19,702 bases of DNA. Origin: Acididesulfobacillus acetoxydans (GTDB lineage Bacteria > Bacillota > Desulfitobacteriia > Desulfitobacteriales > Desulfitobacteriaceae). Positions 1-7,785 of this stretch are shown here, piece by piece (position 1 is the stretch's first letter; every line of letters begins with the position of its first letter). A program made the position numbers and the translations under genes. The notes beneath the pieces are model-generated. The model was not told the DNA's origin. It saw nothing but the letters and a program-made list of their open reading frames with translations, and did no database searches. The DNA is taken from NCBI RefSeq assembly GCF_900016645.1, contig NZ_CDGJ01000034.1, one strand, 5' to 3'.

Positions 1-63
1 GGCTATACTCTCCCTGACCTCGGCGGGCTTGGACTCGGCTTTGGCTATACCCTCCCTGACCTC
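1..63 (-). repeat. 42-bp in-frame tandem repeat (about 1.5 copies seen)
   Basis: A 42-bp unit encodes EVREGIAKAESKPA. The next 21 bp repeat its first half with one base change (EVRESIA). The array is cut by the window edge, so the copy number is unknown. It lies in the low-complexity tail of the partial protein. Confidence 0.6.
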
Positions 64-900
64 AGATGACACGGATTCCAGGATGACCGGGGGTTCGATT
101 TTAGTCGCCGCTGTCTTTCCGTCGTCACTTGCGGCCGTTCGCACGCCTTGAAGCAACGGGGGCCAGACTCTGGCCGCGGCAGGAGTTGTCATGGCCGGGT
201 GGAGATCAAGCACGAAAGTGGGAGCCGAAAATTGCCCCGCGGAGGAGCCTTTGTCCTCGGTCTCCTTAGTCGGGTTTGCTTCGGACGCAGGCAGAGCCTT
301 ATCTTTCTTTAGCGGTTCTCCGGCGGCCTCGTCTTTCTTAGGCGGCTGTCCCGCAGATCCCCCGATCATGTTGCCTGTAATCATACTTTTTTCCACCCGA
401 ACGACCGCGCTGCCCGGTTGCTGCGAAAGACTCCAGTGGGCGGAGCGCACCGGCATTTGCGGTTCCGCGGACGTGACTGGAGTCGCGCGAGTTGCGGGGG
501 TTTTCCCCCCCGGCAAGACGACTTTCGTACCACCCTCGCCCGCAAGCTCTTGTTTGACTGAACTGTCGGTTGCGGGCATCGCCGGGAAGAAAGCGCTCAG
601 ATTAGCGACTCCTTCCCGGACCATGTCCTCCAAGGTAGAACGCATGGACGGAAAATTATTCGTCACTCTCCGATCAGGGAACCTCTGCTCAACCAGTTGA
701 ATAAGGCCGTCCACGAGGGCGGCCTGAGAAAGAGACCTCAAGTCGAGCAGAATTTGCCCGAGTTTCTCCACCGCCGCCCTGCCTTTGACGAATTCATCCG
801 CTGCGTCTTTCCCTGAGAGCAGGCAGACCGTAAAAAGCTTCTCGACGATCAGGTCTGTCAATTCCTGAACCCGGACATTGCCCGAAAAATAGGTTTCCAA
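1..900 (-). CDS. Hypothetical protein, 3' part beyond window (partial)
   Basis: An uninterrupted minus-strand frame of 300 codons runs off the left edge. I chose the TTG at 898-900 as start because GGAGGTGG lies six bases upstream of it; the first in-frame ATG is more than 80 codons further in. The first 110 or so residues look like an alpha-helical domain (begins ETYFSGNVRVQELTDLIVEK). The remainder is rich in Pro, Ala, Lys, Glu and Thr with scattered hydrophobic residues, as in a disordered linker. At the edge a 14-residue unit (EVREGIAKAESKPA) begins to repeat. No signal peptide, membrane helix or catalytic motif is visible and I do not recognise the family. It follows the acs operon terminator and so is probably a separate transcription unit. 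Coding is supported by the start/RBS and the absence of stops; function is unknown. Confidence 0.7.
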   Translation of the reverse strand, partial: METYFSGNVRVQELTDLIVEKLFTVCLLSGKDAADEFVKGRAAVEKLGQILLDLRSLSQAALVDGLIQLVEQRFPDRRVTNNFPSMRSTLEDMVREGVANLSAFFPAMPATDSSVKQELAGEGGTKVVLPGGKTPATRATPVTSAEPQMPVRSAHWSLSQQPGSAVVRVEKSMITGNMIGGSAGQPPKKDEAAGEPLKKDKALPASEANPTKETEDKGSSAGQFSAPTFVLDLHPAMTTPAAARVWPPLLQGVRTAASDDGKTAATKIEPPVILESVSSEVREGIAKAESKPAEVRESIA

Positions 901-920
901 GTTTGTCCACCTCCAGAATA

Positions 921-932
921 TTCCTTAAGGAA
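921..932. promoter_or_regulatory. Perfect 12-bp palindrome upstream of the partial gene
   Basis: TTCCTTAAGGAA is a perfect palindrome just upstream of the GGAGGTGG of the TTG-started gene. Its position between the operon terminator and the start codon would suit an operator or a 5'UTR hairpin. No convincing -35/-10 pair was seen in this 168-bp spacer, so the role is inferred only from position. Confidence 0.25.
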
Positions 933-1030
933 CATTATGCTCGTCGTGCCCAGCGTAGAAGGGCCGGCGGCCTTCGCTCCCCAGATTCTTTCCGGGTGCA
1001 CCGAAAAAGGGACTTCCGGCCCGAGATGGG

Positions 1031-1069
1031 AAAGCAAAACCGGCCCTCTTTCACTGAAGAAGGCCGGTC
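1031..1069 (-). terminator. Rho-independent terminator of the acs operon
   Basis: On the minus strand the arms GACCGGCC and GGCCGGTT, lengthened by partly paired TCTT/AAGA bases, form a GC-rich hairpin followed by TTTTGCTTT. The hairpin begins within the TGA stop of the small HdrA-like gene. It marks the 3' end of the cooC-to-hdr transcript. Confidence 0.8.
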
Positions 1070-2111
1070 AAGCCAAGTAGCGCAGAATCCGACCGACGGC
1101 GGCTTTGGCGTGAGCGATCGACTGGGGGATGTCTTTGGGGCCCTGGCACGTTCCCGCCAGGAAGATTCCCTTGCGGGAACTTACACCGACATCTCTTTCC
1201 AAGTAAAACCCATTTTGATCGCGCTCGAGACCCAGTGCCGGGAATGTATCCGGACCACTGCGGGCGGGTATAACCGCGGGACAGAGCACAACCAAATCGA
1301 ACCCTTCCTCCCGTACCTGTCCTTGTTCGATATCCGTATAGCGCACGGTCAACTCATCGCGCGGGTAACGGAAGATCTTAGCCGGCAGGCCGCGGACCGG
1401 ACGGATGTGGGTGTGGGAGCCGAGCTCCCGCCGGAAGAAACCCGGTCCCTTGCCGAAAGTCTGCCTGTCCTGGTAGAAGAGAGTAATATCCGCCCCCGGC
1501 AAATCGGATTCCAATTTCAGGGCCTGCCTGGCGCTGTAGCCACAGCATATTCGCGAGCAGTAAGGATATCCGTTCTGGGCGTCCCGGCTGCCCACACACT
1601 GAATAAAGCCTATGCGCCGCAGGTTTTCTCCGAAAGCCGCACTCAGAGCGGGAAAGCCCCATAAGGCCTGTTCGAGTTCCAAAGCCGTGATTACGTTCCT
1701 GTGCCTGCCATAGCCGAATTCCTCTTTGGGTGTGGGATCATAGAGATCAAATCCCGTAGCTACAACCAGAGCCCGGACCTCGAGCGTAGTTTCCGCTCCC
1801 AGATCTTGGCGCTTCTCGTTGAGCAGCCGCACCGAAGCCCGAAAATGTCCGGGTTCGCCCTGCAAATCGGTACAAAGGCTAAAGGGAAGAATTCTTACAT
1901 TCGGATGCCGCTCGAGCTGATATTTAATATAAGGAACCAGGCAGGCCGAACATTTCCGGCAGTTGCTTCCGGCTTTGCACGCATAGTGCGCGGCTTTACC
2001 CCCTATTTCCTTCTCCTTGTCCAACAGGTAGACTCCCAACCCGGCATTGGCCAGGTCCAAGGCAGCGCTCATTCCGGCTATGCCGGCACCCAGAACCAGG
2101 ATGTCGCTCAT
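1068..2111 (-). CDS. HdrA/QmoA-like FAD-dependent oxidoreductase (347 aa)
   Basis: A flavoprotein of the heterodisulfide reductase subunit A family. An N-terminal Rossmann motif GAGIAGMSAA (8-17) is followed by IGGKA. A cysteine cluster C45-x5-C51-x2-C54-x2-C57 matches the HdrA iron-sulfur ligand region. Further family signatures are CVGSRD (172-177), YCSRICC (184-190) and GTCQGPKDIP (320-329). No ferredoxin domain is present, so it resembles the short HdrA core or QmoA rather than full-length HdrA. It starts 12 nt after the larger HdrA-like gene; its GAGG Shine-Dalgarno overlaps the preceding TGA, so the two are probably translated together and the proteins likely form one complex. Inferred role: FAD-based electron transfer, perhaps bifurcation, linked to the methyl or carbonyl branch. 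Its redox partners are not visible. Confidence 0.85.
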   Translation of the reverse strand: MSDILVLGAGIAGMSAALDLANAGLGVYLLDKEKEIGGKAAHYACKAGSNCRKCSACLVPYIKYQLERHPNVRILPFSLCTDLQGEPGHFRASVRLLNEKRQDLGAETTLEVRALVVATGFDLYDPTPKEEFGYGRHRNVITALELEQALWGFPALSAAFGENLRRIGFIQCVGSRDAQNGYPYCSRICCGYSARQALKLESDLPGADITLFYQDRQTFGKGPGFFRRELGSHTHIRPVRGLPAKIFRYPRDELTVRYTDIEQGQVREEGFDLVVLCPAVIPARSGPDTFPALGLERDQNGFYLERDVGVSSRKGIFLAGTCQGPKDIPQSIAHAKAAVGRILRYLA

Positions 2112-2123
2112 GCTCTCACCGCC

Positions 2124-3671
2124 TCAAGTTTTGGCGCACTTTTCCATTCCCGTTTCCCCCGGGCCGGTTCCATCACCCGCGATAATTTCCCGGACGAGCC
2201 CCAGCCACTCACGCGGGGCGTTAGCTGACGCCCGCACTAAGGTCACTCTGCCGGGGTTGAGCCCCATGCTTCCGAGATGTTCTTTCAGAGCCCGCACCTT
2301 TTCTTCGGCCAGCCGTTCACCGCTTGAATAGTGACAGCATTGCTCCCTGCAGGCCGATACGATCACCTGAACCGCACCCTGGGCCAAGGCCCTCAGGACC
2401 ATTCCTTCGTCCAGCCTCCCGGCGCAAGGCAGCGGGATCATTTCCAAAGTTGCCGCCCACGCGGGGAGGGGGATGGACTGAGCGGCCAGATAGCCGGACT
2501 TTTCACAGGCAAACACAATCGTTTTGCCTTGCCGGCGCCCGCTTTTGGTCTCGGGCCCGGGATAGGCGATGGCGTGCTCCGGACATACCCCGGCACATAT
2601 CCCACAGCCAAGGCAGGCCAAAGGATTGATTGCAACGGTTTTTCTCGCCCTGTGCACCTCGAGAGCGACCGCTGGGCAATACCGATCACATTCCAGACAA
2701 AAAGAGCAGCGGGCCGGATCGACGCGCAGCCACGGTTCCGCCACAAGGATCTCCCCCGCCAGAAAGGGTGCTGTTTCGCCGGCAATGGCCGCCGCGTCCA
2801 GCCCCGCCTCGCCCGCAAAAGCCGGTCCTCGTGCCTCACCCAAGACATATACACCCGGACGATTCGTCCGGACCGGAAAGAGACGGACATTGTCGCTTTG
2901 CAAAAAACCCCAGCGATCGCGGTCGATCCGGAAGGTCCGAGCCAACTCGGCAAAATCAGAACCGGGCAGGCCGACTTCCCCGGCAAACACGTAGGTTGCC
3001 GTCAGGGAAAACTCGGGTGACCCGGGCAGATAGGCATCCGTGTAACGCACGCGCAAAAACCCGCCTTCCTCAGCGACTCTGAACGCCGAAGTGTCACTGA
3101 TCCGAATGAAGCGGACCCCCAGCCTGCGCGCTTCTTGGTGGACTTCCTCCAACCCCGGCCAAGATACCCCAAGATCGGCAAAGAAGAAATAGACCTCCAC
3201 TTGTCGCGCGGCCAGACACACCGCCTCTCTCAGGGCTGTCAGGGCAGAGAAGTACCCCTCAGTCTCGCCGCCGCCCAGCAAAAAGACTACAGGTCCCCTT
3301 TCAACCGCAAGCCGCGCTGCCCGGGAGACAGATACCGCCAAACGGCTTTCCGGCAGATGCCAAGACGGGTCCAAAGTGCGTTGCAGACTGGGTGCCAGTA
3401 CCACATTCCCGCATTCCAACCAGAGTTTCCCCTGCTTACCCTCGAGCTGTACCCGAAAACGGCCGCGCTGCCCGCGGACTTCCGCTACGCTCTCGTCCGC
3501 ATAAGCCATGACGTGGGGCCCGGGTTCAGCCGTCGCCCCGACCCAGAAGACCGGGTGCGCCCGCAGAGCGGAAACCGCCGCCTCTGCCGGGGGACCGTCG
3601 CCCACAACCAGAACCGCGGAATTGACGGCAAAAAACGAACCGGAACCTTCACTTGGCCGCGGAACCGGCAT
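2124..3671 (-). CDS. QmoB/HdrA-MvhD-like iron-sulfur flavoprotein (515 aa)
   Basis: Three parts are visible. Residues 15-310 resemble the HdrA FAD module: a degenerate Rossmann start (VVGDGPPAEAA) and a C-terminal flavin-type segment (GVYVLGEARGPAFAGEA). Residues 320-365 hold two [4Fe-4S] ferredoxin motifs, C322-x2-C325-x2-C328-x3-C332 and C353-x2-C356-x2-C359-x3-C363. Residues 384-495 resemble MvhD/FlpD (PCAGRLD at 415-421, C441, CCHYSSGE at 445-452), but the usual first CxxC of that domain is FACEKSG with one Cys. ATG at 3669-3671 has GGAGGTGAG upstream. The domain order is that of QmoB or HdrA-MvhD fusions. It sits between acsE, behind a hairpin, and the small HdrA-like gene. Likely an electron-transfer subunit; flavin binding is uncertain given the altered glycine motif. 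Confidence 0.8.
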   Translation of the reverse strand: MPVPRPSEGSGSFFAVNSAVLVVGDGPPAEAAVSALRAHPVFWVGATAEPGPHVMAYADESVAEVRGQRGRFRVQLEGKQGKLWLECGNVVLAPSLQRTLDPSWHLPESRLAVSVSRAARLAVERGPVVFLLGGGETEGYFSALTALREAVCLAARQVEVYFFFADLGVSWPGLEEVHQEARRLGVRFIRISDTSAFRVAEEGGFLRVRYTDAYLPGSPEFSLTATYVFAGEVGLPGSDFAELARTFRIDRDRWGFLQSDNVRLFPVRTNRPGVYVLGEARGPAFAGEAGLDAAAIAGETAPFLAGEILVAEPWLRVDPARCSFCLECDRYCPAVALEVHRARKTVAINPLACLGCGICAGVCPEHAIAYPGPETKSGRRQGKTIVFACEKSGYLAAQSIPLPAWAATLEMIPLPCAGRLDEGMVLRALAQGAVQVIVSACREQCCHYSSGERLAEEKVRALKEHLGSMGLNPGRVTLVRASANAPREWLGLVREIIAGDGTGPGETGMEKCAKT

Positions 3672-3701
3672 GGTCTCACCTCCAACTCGCCAAGGGAAGA
3701 A

Positions 3702-3728
3702 AGTCCCCAGGAAAATTCCCTGGGGACT
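3702..3728 (-). terminator. Hairpin between acsE and the hdr-like genes (attenuator or partial terminator)
   Basis: Perfect 10-bp inverted repeat AGTCCCCAGG / CCTGGGGACT with a 7-base loop, in the 112-bp gap after acsE. On the minus strand it is followed by TTCTTCCCTT, a weak U-rich tail. This suggests partial termination, or an RNA stability element setting expression of the hdr-like pair below that of acs. Confidence 0.55.
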
Positions 3729-3783
3729 ATCCCTGTGACTCCGATCACACTTGACTCAATGAGCACAAACAGGGGTACTCTGC

Positions 3784-4578
3784 TTAGCGGGCGCGGAATA
3801 CTTTAAGGTACGAATCCGCGTAAATGCTCTTATTCAACAGAATCTGACCGGTGGCGGCGACGTCGACTAGATCGTCGTCATTGGCATCCATGATCGCGGC
3901 ATCCAAGCCCACGGCCATGGCCATCGCCAGGTATGTCCGGTTGATCAGATGGCGATCCGGTGATTTCTGGGACACGTTAGACAAGCCCAGAACCGTGCGC
4001 GGCGCGGGATTAGCCAGCATTTTCACTTGGCGCAAAGATTCCAGAACTTCGGGAGCGTGTTCTTGGGCCACATTGACAGGGAGGATAAGGGGATCAATGA
4101 ACAAGTCTTCCATATTGAGGCCAAACTCGTCCGCGGCGGCCACCAACTCCATAGCAAAGGCGACACGGTTTTCGGCGTCTTTGGGAATCCCTTTTTTGTC
4201 CATGGTAAGCCCGATCACGGACGCATTGAACTGGACGGCCATGGGAAAAACGCGCTCAATCTTCGCCCGCTCGGCCGGGACCGAATTAATCAGAGCCGGG
4301 CGCTGACACAGCTCCAATCCGGCCTGGATGGCGTCGTAGTTGGTTGAATCCAGGCAGAGAGGTAACTTGGATACTTCCTGCAGAACATTGACCATCCATT
4401 TATACGCTTCCGGCCTCTCCTCCGTCGGGACCGCCGGACCGGAATTGACATCCAGATAATGGGCCCCGCCTTCTTCCTGTTTCACCGCCCAATGCTGCAA
4501 AGGCTTGGGGTCCTTGTTGCGCAAAGCTTCGCCGATGTCCTTAAACATCCCGTTGATCCGTTCGCCGATAATAATCAT
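3784..4578 (-). CDS. acsE: Methyltetrahydrofolate:corrinoid/iron-sulfur protein methyltransferase
   Basis: Transfers the methyl group from methyl-H4folate to the Co(I) corrinoid of AcsCD, linking the methyl and carbonyl branches. The 264-residue protein is close to the roughly 262 residues of the Moorella enzyme and matches it end to end. It begins IIIGERINGMF and keeps the pterin-binding TIM-barrel motifs LCLDSTN (D77), INS (N98), IDPLILP (D162) and LGLSNVSQ (N201), which correspond to D75, N96, D160 and N199 of the Moorella enzyme. I chose the ATG at 4576-4578 because MIIIGERING is the family N-terminus; an upstream TTG (4594-4596) would add six atypical residues. Its start is 48 nt from the acsD stop, within the operon. 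Confidence 0.97.
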   Translation of the reverse strand: MIIIGERINGMFKDIGEALRNKDPKPLQHWAVKQEEGGAHYLDVNSGPAVPTEERPEAYKWMVNVLQEVSKLPLCLDSTNYDAIQAGLELCQRPALINSVPAERAKIERVFPMAVQFNASVIGLTMDKKGIPKDAENRVAFAMELVAAADEFGLNMEDLFIDPLILPVNVAQEHAPEVLESLRQVKMLANPAPRTVLGLSNVSQKSPDRHLINRTYLAMAMAVGLDAAIMDANDDDLVDVAATGQILLNKSIYADSYLKVFRAR

Positions 4579-4626
4579 TCTCCCACGTCCTTTCAAATCT
4601 TGCCAGGGAAGGTTTCCTTGCCTTCC

Positions 4627-5601
4627 TCAGGCTCCCACTTCCGCGTCGACCAAGTCGGCAATATTGCGCTGCACCAGTTTGACGGCTTCAGGATTCCGCA
4701 TCAGCAGGATGCTGGCTCCGGCCTGAAGCAAAGCCGTGGCCGTCAGGGTTTCCCAGAGAACCCCGCGCTGCGCCAAATCGCCCCACCCCGGAAACTCCTC
4801 TGCCGAAGCATTGGCTTCCTTGGAACGATTAGCCTCATAGCCGACGGTGCAAATCATGGGCATGGAAAGCATTTTATCATTGGCCAGAGCGCCCAAGCGC
4901 GCCCGTTCCATAATGGAATAAGCATATTCAATCCCGAAACCCAGACCTCCGATCATAGGATCGATCACGATCCGGTTCAAGGGAAGCCCCATTTCGTTGA
5001 TCAGAATATTGAGCTGTTTACAGATATTGATATCAAGAGGCGAACGGGCAATGACATTGTGCTTGTGCACCATGGCAGCCGCCGTAATCGATTTGTAATT
5101 ATCCTGCTCCGCCAAGCCCAGGAGCAGATTTTCACCGGCACCCGCCTCGGCGACCGCCGCCAGGACCTCATTATCCTTCTCGGCGTTTTCACATCCTACC
5201 ACGACCAGGGGGACGCCGACCGCTGCCAGGACTTCCTTGACCACCCGCGCGCAGTCTTCGGGGCTACGGTTAAACCCTTCGGGATCGGCGCCGATGAGTT
5301 TCAAATAAATGAGGTCGGCTCCGAACTCGTTCACGCATTTTTGCGCCCAAGCCGCCGGATTGTCCAGCACGTCGCCAAATTGAGCCTTTATGGCTTCATT
5401 CCAAGGCGGAACGATGTCTGTGACCTCCATGGCGATGACCGGACGGTTTACGACCTTCCCTTCGAAATGCAAGAAAGGTAAAAGGTTGTCGCCACCCACG
5501 ACGACCGTGGAAGTGCGCGTACCTCCCTGTTCCGAGGTGGCTCCCAGAATGACCTCACCGACCTTGCTGGGAAACCTTTCCTTAACTAAAGTGACAGGCA
5601 T
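4627..5601 (-). CDS. acsD: Corrinoid/iron-sulfur protein small subunit (CODH/ACS delta)
   Basis: Small subunit of the corrinoid/iron-sulfur protein; with AcsC it holds the cobamide that carries the methyl group from AcsE to AcsB. The 324 residues match the family length (about 323). The ATG at 5599-5601 (MPVTLVKERFPSKVGEV) has AAAGGAG 9 nt upstream. The frame stays open 63 codons further 5', but that stretch is unlike the family and overlaps acsV, so it is excluded. Recognisable family segments of this TIM-barrel protein include LIYLKLIGADPEG, ARSPLDINICKQLN, VIDPMIGGLGFGIEY and MLSMPMICTVGYE. acsD is separated from its partner acsC by acsV. Confidence 0.96.
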   Translation of the reverse strand: MPVTLVKERFPSKVGEVILGATSEQGGTRTSTVVVGGDNLLPFLHFEGKVVNRPVIAMEVTDIVPPWNEAIKAQFGDVLDNPAAWAQKCVNEFGADLIYLKLIGADPEGFNRSPEDCARVVKEVLAAVGVPLVVVGCENAEKDNEVLAAVAEAGAGENLLLGLAEQDNYKSITAAAMVHKHNVIARSPLDINICKQLNILINEMGLPLNRIVIDPMIGGLGFGIEYAYSIMERARLGALANDKMLSMPMICTVGYEANRSKEANASAEEFPGWGDLAQRGVLWETLTATALLQAGASILLMRNPEAVKLVQRNIADLVDAEVGA

Positions 5602-5692
5602 GAACTTCTCTCCTTTCTGGTTGCAAAAGACGACGAAATAAATCCCCTTGATTACTGATTTTCCGGCCCGAAACCGGCTGCCATGCCCTGAG

Positions 5693-7609
5693 CTACGAAA
5701 CGACAGAAGGAAACAACGATAGATCTGTGTGCGGCAGGAAGAGGGCCGATACGAACTCATCCATAAAAGTGGTTCCCACGGACAGTTCAATATAGGTCAT
5801 CTTCTTGCCCAATTCGGCCGCCTCGTGCCAGGCATTCTGTGACAGCAAAGCCAAACGGGCTCCTTTGACGGAAGAATTGCCGATGAACTCATACCTCTCT
5901 GCCGGGACATCCGGCAAAAGTCCGATCTCCACTGAGTCGTGCACATTCAAATAATTACCGAACCCGCCGGCAATCACAATACGGCTGATCATGTCGACAT
6001 CCACGGCTACCATGGTCAGCAAAGAGCGAATTCCCGCGTAAATCGCTCCTTTGGCCCGGATCAGGTTCTTGACGTCATTTTCCGTAATGACCACGTCTTT
6101 GTCCCCGCCGGCCTGATGAGCCCAGGCCAGGACGAATTCCTTGTCGTCAGGCGTCAGGCGTAAGCGTTCTGAATGGGAGGGATGTTCCATTTGAAAATTT
6201 CCCGCCCGGTCGATAATCCCGGCCTCCCTCAGTTTGGCCAAGGCGTCTACGAGCCCGGAACCGCAGATCCCGACCGGCAAAATCCTGCCGATAACCTTGA
6301 AGCTGACATCTAAACTGTCCGGATCGATATACACCCTTTCAATTGCCCCGGGCATGGCCCGCATGCCGAACAAAATTCCTCCACCCTCGAAACACGGACC
6401 TGCCGAACAAGCGCAGGAAACAAGCCAATCCTGATTACCCAGGACGATTTCCCCGTTGGTGCCGATATCGATGAAGAGGACGATTTCTTCACCGTTGGCC
6501 ATATCGGTCACCATGGTACCCGAGACGATGTCTCCTCCTACATAACTGGCTACGGACGGGAAACAGTGAACCAACCCTTCGGACACCATCTTCAGCCCGA
6601 TCTCCTGGGCTTTAAGCGGGGGAACCCCATTCATAGTCGGAATATAGGGTTCGAGGCGAACATAACGCGGGTCCACCCCGAGAAACAGTTGGGTCATGGT
6701 TGTATTGCCGGCAACTACGGCCGCGCCGAGGTCGGCTGGCTCCAACTTCTGTCTGCTTAGGATTTGCTCCGTCAGCCCGTTAATGGTATCGATAACCGCG
6801 CGCTGAATCTCCTGCAGATTTCCGGGGGCATCTACCGCATAGACGATCCGGGAGATAACGTCATCCCCGAATTTGGCCTGTTTGTTGTAGGTACCCTGTT
6901 TGTCGATCACCCGTCCGTTCGACAGGTCGACCAAGTAGACGACCACCGTAGTGGTCCCGATGTCAATCGCCAGTCCGTAAGGCGGGCGGTCGTTTCCTTT
7001 TTCAACCCGTACGACGGTGTACTTGTCCTCTCCCTCCGTCAGCGTCACCGCCACATCCCACTGCGCCTGCCGCAAGGCTTCCGGCAGTGTCTGCAGCACG
7101 GACAAGGGAATATCCACCCCTTTGACGCCGGCCGCCAGTATCCGCCTTAGTTCTAACTGCAGCCGGGCCCAGTCGCTGGCGTTTTCCGTCAAGGTAGGCT
7201 CGGACAGCTTGACGCGGACTTTGGTTGCCAAAGGATGGAGACTAAATTTATCCAGCAGGTCCTGTTCCGTTTCCTGCAAAAGCCCGCCTTTTTGCACGTC
7301 CTCCATAAGAACCTGGTGTTCTTGCAGACGAGATTCCGGCGGAACTTCTACCGTGACATCCCCGTGGACAAACGTCTGACAGCTGAGCCGAACACCCCGG
7401 GCAATATCCTCAGGTGTCAGCTTGCCCGTACCCCTCACTTCCGGCTCCCCGCTCAGGACGATGACCCTGCACGCTCCGCAGCTGCCTTTGGCCCCGCAGC
7501 CGGACTTGATATAGATTCCGGCCTGAGAAGCGGCCTTAACCAGAGAGGTCCCCTCTTCCACCTCAATGGTGCGACTTTCCGGCATAAACTTCACTTGACA
7601 TGCGGCCAT
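5693..7609 (-). CDS. acsV: Corrinoid protein reductive activator (RACE, AcsV/Orf7 type)
   Basis: ATP-dependent activator that reduces inactive Co(II) in the corrinoid/iron-sulfur protein back to Co(I). The 638-residue protein starts at the ATG at 7607-7609 (MAACQVKFMPESRTIEVEEG), preceded by GAGGAAG; an upstream ATG would add 15 unrelated residues. The N-terminal plant-type [2Fe-2S] domain has C38-x5-C44-x2-C47 and C77. A linker follows, then a C-terminal ASKHA-type ATPase part with LAIDIGTTTVVVYLVDL (about 213-229) and FIDIGTNGEIVLG near 400. The C-terminus (GTTFMDEFVSALFLPHTD) is typical of the family. It lies between acsC and acsD, the genes for its substrate protein. Confidence 0.95.
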   Translation of the reverse strand: MAACQVKFMPESRTIEVEEGTSLVKAASQAGIYIKSGCGAKGSCGACRVIVLSGEPEVRGTGKLTPEDIARGVRLSCQTFVHGDVTVEVPPESRLQEHQVLMEDVQKGGLLQETEQDLLDKFSLHPLATKVRVKLSEPTLTENASDWARLQLELRRILAAGVKGVDIPLSVLQTLPEALRQAQWDVAVTLTEGEDKYTVVRVEKGNDRPPYGLAIDIGTTTVVVYLVDLSNGRVIDKQGTYNKQAKFGDDVISRIVYAVDAPGNLQEIQRAVIDTINGLTEQILSRQKLEPADLGAAVVAGNTTMTQLFLGVDPRYVRLEPYIPTMNGVPPLKAQEIGLKMVSEGLVHCFPSVASYVGGDIVSGTMVTDMANGEEIVLFIDIGTNGEIVLGNQDWLVSCACSAGPCFEGGGILFGMRAMPGAIERVYIDPDSLDVSFKVIGRILPVGICGSGLVDALAKLREAGIIDRAGNFQMEHPSHSERLRLTPDDKEFVLAWAHQAGGDKDVVITENDVKNLIRAKGAIYAGIRSLLTMVAVDVDMISRIVIAGGFGNYLNVHDSVEIGLLPDVPAERYEFIGNSSVKGARLALLSQNAWHEAAELGKKMTYIELSVGTTFMDEFVSALFLPHTDLSLFPSVVS

Positions 7610-7785
7610 GGTCGTCACTTCCTCGCTCTCTAATCCCCCGTGAGTCTGACTCACTTCTTTGTCTTCGGCCCGGGTTTTTCTTTAGCTTTTTCTTAAGCTC
7701 CTATTTTTCTTCGGCTTTTATCCTTGTCTCAAGCCAAAAAAGAGTATATTCCCCCGCCCCTCCCGGTGATGGCAAGATCCGGGCC
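7610..7785 (-). other. acsC-acsV spacer: purine-rich leader with 6-bp palindromic hairpin
   Basis: A 176-bp gap. The minus-strand RNA is A/G-rich, with repeated GCCGAAGA and CTAAAGAAAAA-like stretches across about 7,655-7,740. A perfect hairpin GTGAGT-CAG-ACTCAC (7640-7654) lies about 30 nt upstream of the acsV start. At the acsC end, CTCAGC-AACG-GCTGAG folds over the stop codon. Neither hairpin has a U-run, so mRNA processing or translational control fits better than termination. No clear promoter was seen. Confidence 0.4.

Noticed and set aside
191..700. Plus-strand frame of 169 codons at the left edge
   Set aside because: The minus-strand frame here is longer, runs without a stop to the edge and has a strong ribosome binding site at its TTG.
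1068..3671. Annotating the tail genes as metF/metV or as a complete hdrABC
   Set aside because: Neither protein shows MetF or MetV features or the CCG domains of HdrB. Both are HdrA-type flavin/iron-sulfur proteins.
5602..5790. N-terminal extension of acsD by 63 codons
   Set aside because: It overlaps the end of acsV, is unlike AcsD, and a normal ATG with AAAGGAG occurs at 5601.
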